Source: Verpa conica (lineage: Eukaryota > Ascomycota > Pezizomycetes > Pezizales > Morchellaceae). From it: 64,000 nucleotides of DNA. The translations under genes were made by a program, and so were the position numbers. Every line of letters begins with the position of its first letter. The first letter of the stretch is position 1. The stretch is from the NCBI GenBank assembly GCA_033030425.1, contig JAUFSD010000001.1, positions 3,100,001-3,164,000 on the forward strand. The letters are read 5' to 3'. The notes below the pieces were generated by a model. It saw only the letters and a list, made by a program, of their open reading frames with translations, was not told where the DNA came from and ran no database searches. Positions 56,921 to 64,000 of the stretch are shown here, piece by piece.

Positions 56921-58160
56921 TCGAAGCTAGCTCGTGAGTAAAGTGTAGAATGTAATTACTTCCTTATAGTGATATAGCTTGGGTACGGAGGCCTTGTTGA
57001 TGTTGGGGGTCTTGCAAGAAATCAAGATAGAGAGAGATGTACTAGGAGGGAAAGGAAGCTCGCTTGGTTGATCTGGCTGGCTGGCCGTTTTTTCCACAAC
57101 GGGATCTACATGCAGAGTGAGCAAACCCTTGCAGCCTTGCCTCGGAGAGCTGGCTAAATCCGGGCTATTTAGCGATTCCAGGTTGTGACATTTGCATACA
57201 TATCGGTCATGTGGGTTACTTGGATATACATCATGCAGAGTGTAGAGCACTGCCTGCGATATCGACACTCTACTCTACAGTACAGTTCCTGTTGGTTGCC
57301 ACTCTACTCCCATGTACTTGTGTGTACTCTATGGGATAGTACTCTACCCTACTACTACAATACGTACCCTACGTACTGCTTATGCACACTGACATCACAC
57401 TCACAGTCCCTCACTCGGCCTTGGTATAGCTGAGCTTAATATCCCTGCTATCCCATGTCTACTGTGAAGCACCATAAATCACAATGCAAACTAAAACATT
57501 CGACGAATGAATTAAATACGCTCTTAAAACACAAATTTGTATCATGCATGCGCAATGCGGAAAGGTTTCCTCATCAAAACGCCAAGTAAGCCCATAAAAT
57601 CATCAGAGAACATTCGAATAACTACCCCAATCCTCCGCTAGACTCCGCCACTCCAGGGCACCAAGCTCCAGATAGAAACAAATATAAAAATACCTGTAGC
57701 TCCCTCATGCCCCAGAACTCAAACGAACACCCCAAACCTAATCCCCCCCACCCCCCAAATCGCCCGATAAGTAACAGTGTGCTTAAGGCCCAAGCTGCTA
57801 ATTTATTTAGACAGCCCCCTCATAGGCACGTGATCCTCATTATAAGCCCCTCGTCCTTTTTCCGAAAAAAAACGAGAAAATACCGGTAGCGATACTAAGG
57901 TATCCAAATCTCCCCAAACCGAACAAATACAGACCCCAAACTTGGTGAGGTTATAAAATCAGAAAAGCGCCGTTAAGAAGAAAAATACCCAGCATCAGAA
58001 TGCGGCAATGAAATAAATGCAAAATCCCCCCAAAGTCGACAAAGAAAAAAATCATTCCCCATATATAAACACCATAAAATAAAAAAAACGTAAATATAGG
58101 AAATCAAGGTATAAAAGAATACCAATGCGAAAAAACTAGCATAACATTGTACAATTGACA
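56921..58160. other. intergenic between the two PH-protein genes
   Basis: Includes the promoter of the Spo71-like gene and the 3' flank of the next gene. Short frames at 56927-57433 look non-coding. A CTCTAC/GTAGAG-rich stretch lies at about 57265-57380. Confidence 0.4.
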
Positions 58161-60299
58161 TTATACATAGCGCTCCCCCTTACGAACACCGTGAAACGAA
58201 TGCCGACTCCCCAGCGATCTATATGCGTCCGGTGGAGGGGGAGGCCTCGGAACCTGCACAAATGGTGATGACGGCAATCTTCGACCATTTAAGTAAGATG
58301 TACTAGGCAGTGATGAGGAATAGAGGTCGTTATTGTATGGCTCTGGAGGCAATTGGGGAAGTGGAATAGAAGGCGGTGGATGAAGCGGTGGTCCATCTGC
58401 AGGCCCAATTGCAGTCATCGATTTTCTCCTAAGAGACCTTGTCCTAGAAGTAAATGCAATGCCGGCTTGCGGGTGGTGTTTTTTAATAAGAATAGGAGCC
58501 GTGGGGGTTTTTGCAAGGGTCACTTCAGGTCCGGGGGAGGCAGTTGAGCGTGGATCAACCATCGACAGTGGACGCGGCCTAGAAGGCCCCGTCACTATCT
58601 TTGGTGAGGCGGGAGTGGAATGAGATGCTTGGCGATAGCGCTGTCGTGGAAGTGAGTAAGGTGGTGTGTCTGGTAAAGAATCAACAATTGATAAAGCAGA
58701 TAAACTTGGGCGATTTGACAATGGCGGAGTTGACATATATGGTATGGAAATTGGCTGAGATATGGTCATAGGAGACCATCTTGGAGGCTGCTGATTATGA
58801 CCAACTGATAAAGCCGTAGGGAGAGAGAAATTTGGGGCTGATGGTGAGGGCGTGCGTGGAATCCAATAAAGGTTTCCATCACGATCTATCGCGGACAATG
58901 GACGGAGAGATGAGGACTTAAGTTCCATTGAGGAACGAGATCTTTGCGACACGGTCGATTTCCGTTTATTCCTTGTACTGGATGAGCGCTCAGGGCTTGT
59001 GTCTGGGGAGACTGTTGACACCTTCGTCTCGGCTACAGACTGCATTGACAATCTCGATCCTCTAAGTTGATCCAACATAATTTGATCGCCAGAAACAACT
59101 GTTGTGAATGATCTGCCAGCTTCGGTCGAAGGTCGACGATGATACGTCGAGGTTGAAATACGCTTAGAAGCTGTCTCGTCGGAAGATGACTCGTTCCTAG
59201 ACGAATCCCCTTCCCTTTCAATAAAATATCTTCTTGAGTGTCGATTTTCATTGTCTTCAGCGTCAATCTCCTCAACTTCTTCCTCGATATCACCTGTCTC
59301 TCGCTCCTGGCTTAGAATCCCACCACCCAATCTAATCGCCTCAGCTCGTATCGACCCCATCCACCCATCCATCTCCTCGGCACCATCAAAAACCAACAGA
59401 AGTGAGGCTGTGGAACTTCTTGAAGTACCTTTATTAAAAGTCGCCATTTTTGATAAGAACGAGCCCCTTCTTTCGGGTAACGGCAGCAAGCTACCGTCAG
59501 GCCCAGCACTCTGGTAAACCTGTAATACCCACGGCCGACCAGGAATTAGATCACTCGCAAAAGCAACAGATGATTCTGTCAACTGCAGCGCCTTTTCAGG
59601 TGTTCGATCATGAGCACCATCTCCTGCGTACTGAAGCAGAGACCCCTCTACCAGTAGAAACGTCTTGGTAGTCCAATCCAAATCCACAGATTTTGTTGAA
59701 CCATGACTTCTCTGTAAGATACGGCCCCGCCTACTCCTCGTACCTTCCTCCTTCTGCTCCTGATTGCGCCTCAAAATTGTCTCCATCGAAAGTGTTGTTG
59801 CAGCCAAAGACCCGGAACGAATTGCGCGGGTACATGCTGCCCAAAATGGAATGTGTTCCCATGTTTTCTGAGTTGGAGACAATGGTGATTGATCAATTGG
59901 TGATACGATTTGAGACGCAATATGCTGTGAGGAGAAAGCTGGAAGTGATAGAGAGTGTTTGACATGTGGATGAGGAGTAGTAGGCGCCATAGGCGTTATA
60001 GGTGTACCTGGGACTGAAGTACCGGACGCCTCAAGCCTCGGAAAATCACCGGATTTTGTATTTATCCGGGATAGAGAACGATTCTTTACACCGAATCGTG
60101 AGAATAGCGAGAAGAAGCCTTTTTGTGGCCTTGAATACAAATTCTGGTTCTCGCGCTCCATTGCTAGCGGCGCAAGTGGAGGAGTTGCCATGAAGGAAGT
60201 ACGGTTGTTGTTATTGCCGTTGTTATTGTAGTTGGATGGTGCGTTACCATCCATAGGCAAACCCGTATTCCTGTTGTATCCATGGCCACGTTCGATCAT
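58161..60299 (-). CDS. PH-domain-containing protein, Ser/Pro-rich, unknown function
   Basis: A single exon from ATG 60299 encodes 712 residues. The N-terminal ~160 residues are disordered with Asn runs (NNNGNNNN) and SP/TP motifs. A PH-like region lies at about 190-335: WTTKTFLLVEGSLLQYAGDG, GRPWVLQVYQSAGPDGSLLP, STASLLLVFDGAEEMDGWMG, with the helix IRAEAIRLGG. The remaining half is low-complexity, rich in Ser, Arg and Pro, and ends with a PPPPPDAYRS stretch and a basic tail. This layout is that of conserved Pezizomycotina PH proteins of unknown function; PH domains bind phosphoinositides or proteins. It lies upstream of and in the same direction as the Spo71-like gene, but they are 1.2 kb apart. 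Confidence 0.8.
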   Translation of the reverse strand: MIERGHGYNRNTGLPMDGNAPSNYNNNGNNNNRTSFMATPPLAPLAMERENQNLYSRPQKGFFSLFSRFGVKNRSLSRINTKSGDFPRLEASGTSVPGTPITPMAPTTPHPHVKHSLSLPAFSSQHIASQIVSPIDQSPLSPTQKTWEHIPFWAACTRAIRSGSLAATTLSMETILRRNQEQKEEGTRSRRGRILQRSHGSTKSVDLDWTTKTFLLVEGSLLQYAGDGAHDRTPEKALQLTESSVAFASDLIPGRPWVLQVYQSAGPDGSLLPLPERRGSFLSKMATFNKGTSRSSTASLLLVFDGAEEMDGWMGSIRAEAIRLGGGILSQERETGDIEEEVEEIDAEDNENRHSRRYFIEREGDSSRNESSSDETASKRISTSTYHRRPSTEAGRSFTTVVSGDQIMLDQLRGSRLSMQSVAETKVSTVSPDTSPERSSSTRNKRKSTVSQRSRSSMELKSSSLRPLSAIDRDGNLYWIPRTPSPSAPNFSLPTALSVGHNQQPPRWSPMTISQPISIPYMSTPPLSNRPSLSALSIVDSLPDTPPYSLPRQRYRQASHSTPASPKIVTGPSRPRPLSMVDPRSTASPGPEVTLAKTPTAPILIKKHHPQAGIAFTSRTRSLRRKSMTAIGPADGPPLHPPPSIPLPQLPPEPYNNDLYSSSLPSTSYLNGRRLPSSPFVQVPRPPPPPDAYRSLGSRHSFHGVRKGERYV

Positions 60300-63200
60300 C
60301 TGAGCGGATTAGAGGCATCCAACCAGGAACGACCTCAAGGATATAAGGAAAATAGAATCTTCCTGGAAAGTGGGGGGGGATGGGGGGGATAAAATTATTT
60401 TCGAAGAAATGAGAATGAGAGAGCAGAGACAGTCCTCGATAGGAATGTAAAACTCAAAATGAGCGATCAATAACAAGGAATGATATGAGGAAGGACCGAC
60501 AGGACAAGAAGGAAAGAAACGAGTGTGGAACGAAAACGAAAGAGGGCAGGCTCGATTAGAAGCGACAGAATGACAGGGAAGAGGATGAGGAAGGAGGGAA
60601 TAAACGGATGAGGAAGATGAGGATGAGGCCGCCGGGGGGGGGAGGTTTGATTCCTCGGAAGGAAAGGGGCTGACCACCATTATTATCAGAGGGGGGGATC
60701 CCCAGTAAACGATCGGTAGGTTCCATATTGCAAAACAAACAGAAATCACCAACAAGCAGGAGGAGGAAGAATTCCTGTGAAGATACATTCCTAACCTAGA
60801 AGTTGTTATGTATCACCATGTACATACACATATATATGTAGGTTCTAGATGCCATTTCTACCTGTCTGTGTTTGTATTTGTTTGCCCATCTGCTTCCTGC
60901 CTGGTCTAGATGTCTGGATGTCTGGATGTCTGGATGTCTGGATGTCTGCTTTCCTTCAACTCTGTCTGCTTTCGTCGGATTTGATACTCATCCCTCGCTG
61001 GCTGAGGTTTCCCATGCGTGCAGATGTCCACAAAAGTCAATGCTCATCTCGTGCACGCACTGCAAGTGACGGGCCGTGCATCATACCCGGGACAGGGCCA
61101 ACTCCTGTCCCACATTTCACACCCACCCTCACTCCCTTCGCCCTCAACTACAACCCCACCCCTGAGAGTACATTTATTTATTTATTTATTCTCTTTCTCT
61201 TTTGATGACTTTTGTTCATGCTTCTGGTTGGTGGGCAGGCGGAACGGGAAATCTTGCGGGAACCAGTCCGGGCCCGGCACTTCCATGTTTCCCACGCTTT
61301 TCTCGCATTTTTCTAGTCCCCAACATCTCAAGCGAGAAGAGAGGGGCCCGTGGCTAAAACTTGGCCAATTAATAGCCTCATCTACATCCCGATTAACCAC
61401 GGTGACCCCCATCGCCGGGTCATGCAGGTGGCTTTCAAAGTAATTTTGCCGTTTCAACCTCCTACAGACTTTTAGCCTTACCTTGTGAAACCTCAAAAAG
61501 AATCGAGCATGAAGCATCTTTGAAATTTTTCCATTCTTCTTATATAATGTACCCCTCAAGTACCCCTCAGCTGTCGCGGCCGAAGCGCTATTTAATCAAA
61601 AATCGACTGATGCTAAAATCCTTTTCTCCCACAGTGCATACAGCAGAATTGCAATTCTCCGAGTTCCTCGGTCTCGGCTTCCTCGGCCATGATATCACTT
61701 CACTGGTAAGGCCTGTCAGGAGAGGTGCCCGAGTGTTGTCTTTAACACACAAATAGAAGTCCGCAAGTCATAAACCATTATTGGAAAACAGACTAGAACC
61801 TCACGGCTTTCTCCTTCTATCCTTAGATATATTGTCCCAGGGATTCGGGCTATCGTCTCTAGCAGCCGGTAAACTGTAAACAGCTCCTCGCTTTGATCTT
61901 GCGGGGGGGGGACGATAACTTCCAAGCTGAGACCTAAATATAAATGGAATTGCGGCGCTTGGATCCCGGCTCAACACTCTGGTGATGTTCATGGGATTGT
62001 GAGAGTTCGTCCGAATCATACGATACGGGCCCGATTGTATGTCTCTCTCTAGCGCTCGAAACTGAGAAAACTACGATGAACGCGTACCTAAAACTACTTA
62101 CGGCCTACTTTCCCGGGCACGATCCTGATATCTCAACACAAAACCACGCGAAGAGGCGTAAGAACAACCAGGAGAAATTATAGGCGTTTCTGTCTGTGTT
62201 CAGAGCGGAGTTCCTACCCATGTTGAGAATCCAATAACATATAGTCGGTTGATGTCTCGCCTACGAGATTTGCAAGTCATGGCGTTTTGATGTTAAATGT
62301 TTAAATGAGGGGACAAATCGTTGTCTGCGCCCGGCCGCTCGGCCGGAAACGGCTCGAGGCACTGTGCATATATCCCGACGATTTCCCGCTCGTCCTAGCA
62401 ACCGTCGCTGTGTTCGGAGAGTTACGGGAAGCTGCTGGTATATTTCCTGTGTCTGGCAATGAATTGTTTCGTTTCGTCTGGTGTCAGACCTGCTATGAGT
62501 CTATGCCTCCTTTGGCCCATCATCTTGCTTGCCATGGCTTGGGGGGAAATTCACATGATATCACTCGATAAACCCTCAGGGTCTCTTATAATAAAGAACT
62601 TCGAACCCTACATGTACATACATACTTTAAGAGTGCAGCTGCGATCTTGCATTCAGACTCATTCCCAGCACGGGTTTTTCGCTAATCGTACATGCGTATG
62701 CGGCCAACACAGTCACAGCACGTGAGCCTATATACATGTAATTATGTGTTTATATTTATTCTGTGTGCACATGAATCCTACAAGCAGTCTGTTGCCATGA
62801 CCAGGTTCCTAGATTACCCCATCGAACGCGAGTACACGTGTCAACCCCAAGCATCTTGTCTCCATGATGCCACGACGCCACGTTGTCAGTCTGTCTCGAA
62901 GGCCGAGGTGGATTGGGGTTCGGATATAGTTGCCCCCGGGCGTGAGTTCCAGGAGTATCGTTGTTGGTGAGAGAAACAAATGACATCATGTTTACATAAC
63001 TCATCACAGCTCTTGGCAGGTTGCTGGTACCCTAAGTATAAGAAGAGGCTACTATACACACAAAAGAGATGCCTACAAGATCACCCGAGCCTGAATATGA
63101 GTACCTATTCGTGCATCAAGTTTGAGAGGCATATGTGCATGTAGGTTGTTCTGGGAAGCTCCGGAAATTCTGCAGGGACTTATCTTATCGATCATCTTAT

Positions 63201-63453
63201 CTTATCTCCTATTAGCCGGCTAATCCCATCTGAAGCAGCAGTATCACCGGCCTACTGCTTATTCTATCTTCGTCACGTTCTCACTACCTGTGTCTCCACA
63301 CCCCCTTGTCCTCCTCTTCCCCCTTCTCACCCCCCTTCTTCTTCTTCCCTCCTATCTTTGCATCACGGCTTGCTCTGTAAATCATCCAATTAATCCTATA
63401 GTAGGGACAAAGACAAGTGATTTGCTTAAAGTACTGCTTACTCTGTTGCCAGA
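60300..63453. other. 3.1-kb intergenic region
   Basis: Probably contains long 5' UTRs and promoters of the flanking divergent genes, with purine-rich DNA at 60360-60660 and CT-rich DNA at 63295-63360. A GGGGGGGGG run lies at 61902-61910. Open frames such as 61018-61443 and 62305-62571 have no recognised product. A TTATTTATTTATTTATT-like run lies at about 61172-61190. Confidence 0.45.
60909..60948. repeat. five tandem copies of GATGTCTG
   Basis: Exact 8-bp units start at 60909, 60917, 60925, 60933 and 60941. This is a simple microsatellite in the intergenic region. Confidence 0.95.
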
Positions 63454-64000
63454 ATGCCAGACGTGAGCAAGCTTGATACCACGGTTACTGGGGCACAATC
63501 AGCTCCTTTGCCTGCCACCCGGCCTTCACAGTCACCGATTACTACCCCTAGTCTCCAAACCTCTCGTCCTACTACTCCATCTCCTCGTGCTTCCTCTACA
63601 AACATTCATCAGCATGTCCATGTCCGGCGTCCCTCCTCGTCCTTCTCTATTGGCTCAGCAGCTTCTTCACGCCGTCAATCGATGCTGACTCCTCCTGACT
63701 CCATGCCCCAGCGTCTTCCCCGGCATCAGAGCCCGCAAGAAGCAGCAGCTTTCACAGAGCTTCACCAAGAACTCGAAACAGAGCAAGAGGCCCAAGTGAA
63801 CCGTCTCCTCAACTTGATCCGCCTTCAGCACCTCCAGTCCCAGTCATCTACAATCGATGACAATAGCTCTACCGCAGCTACAATCGATTCTGCCTCTACG
63901 ACAACTGGACGTGCTCGTTCACCTGTTTCAGCATCCTCAATGAGTCGTCGGGGCTCCGGCCGCCTTTCCCGTGAGAACTCGGCCCGCCGCCCAAGGTCTG
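63454..64000 (+). CDS. 5' part of a Ser/Thr/Pro-rich fungal protein with a conserved helix (runs off window)
   Basis: ATG 63454 (MPDVSKLDTTVTGAQSAPLP) opens a frame that is uninterrupted to the window end, 182 codons so far. The N-terminus is disordered with many SP/TP sites (TPSLQTSRPTTPSPRASS), basic-Ser motifs (RRPSSSFSIGS, SRRQSMLTPPDS) and then a helical segment (QEAAAFTELHQELETEQEAQ and VNRLLNLIRLQHLQ). Basic-Ser sites suggest phosphorylation by AGC-type kinases; that is inference. The helical segment is reminiscent of conserved filamentous-fungal proteins of unknown function. The CT-rich leader before the start is typical of highly expressed fungal genes. Confidence 0.65.
   Translation, partial: MPDVSKLDTTVTGAQSAPLPATRPSQSPITTPSLQTSRPTTPSPRASSTNIHQHVHVRRPSSSFSIGSAASSRRQSMLTPPDSMPQRLPRHQSPQEAAAFTELHQELETEQEAQVNRLLNLIRLQHLQSQSSTIDDNSSTAATIDSASTTTGRARSPVSASSMSRRGSGRLSRENSARRPRS

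Noticed and set aside
60309..60788. 159-codon minus-strand frame upstream of the PH protein
   Set aside because: Ser/Pro/Leu-biased translation of a purine/pyrimidine-skewed leader; more likely 5' UTR and promoter.
61018..61443. 141-codon plus-strand frame
   Set aside because: Low complexity, contains simple TTTA repeats, and is matched by an equally long frame on the other strand.
62305..62571. 88-codon plus-strand frame
   Set aside because: No family resemblance and no flanking splice signals; judged chance.

Overview
The window reads as nuclear DNA of a filamentous ascomycete (Pezizomycotina). The genes have many very short introns (37-133 nt, most 49-70 nt) with GT(A/G)xGx donors and CTAAC/CTGAC-type branch points. 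The protein set is fungal: Spc24, Fis1, Imp2, Pms1, a Spo71-like PH protein, a DUF3433 protein and a Rad5/HLTF-like SNF2 protein. Intergenic DNA is long, AT-rich and loaded with small DNA transposon derivatives and gene relics, which would fit a repeat-rich lineage such as Pezizomycetes. That lineage placement is inference only.

Layout. Positions 1-18,600 are accessory and gene-poor: the 3' end of a TPR-repeat gene, one intact housekeeping gene (a mitochondrial enoyl-CoA hydratase of the AUH type), MITEs, and decayed fragments of an HNH nuclease, a fucose-lectin-like propeller, a possible tyrosine recombinase and an unknown duplicated gene. Positions 18,600-21,200 hold a three-exon DUF3433 membrane protein. 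Positions 21,200-28,000 are again transposon-rich and contain a tRNA-His gene with a 9-nt intron. From 28,000 on, conserved genes dominate: the SNF2-RING protein, an RNF115/126-type RING-H2 ligase, FIS1, SPC24, a PD-(D/E)XK-like protein, PMS1 divergent from a macro-domain gene, an unknown protein, IMP2, a Spo71-like protein, a second PH-domain protein and the 5' end of a Ser/Pro-rich protein. A 3-kb gene-free island at 49.2-52.3 kb carries a SINE-like insertion.

How the genes relate. There are no operons. FIS1/SPC24 and PMS1/macro are head-to-head pairs with short shared promoters, and the second contains an MCB-like ACGCGT near PMS1. IMP2 and the Spo71-like gene converge. Exon-intron models were built by hand from splice signals. 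Most of the models for recognised genes sum to a multiple of three and restore family motifs across the junctions ([34 protein letters not shown]).

The most notable non-genic structures are a MITE family with 9-bp target duplications and two well-preserved copies; a 473-bp element with perfect 20-bp terminal repeats sitting between poly-C tracts; three or more TA-flanked foldback elements; and a SINE-like 143-bp insertion with a 15-bp target duplication plus a separate 5'-truncated copy with its own 10-bp duplication. I did not see a convincing new multi-gene system.
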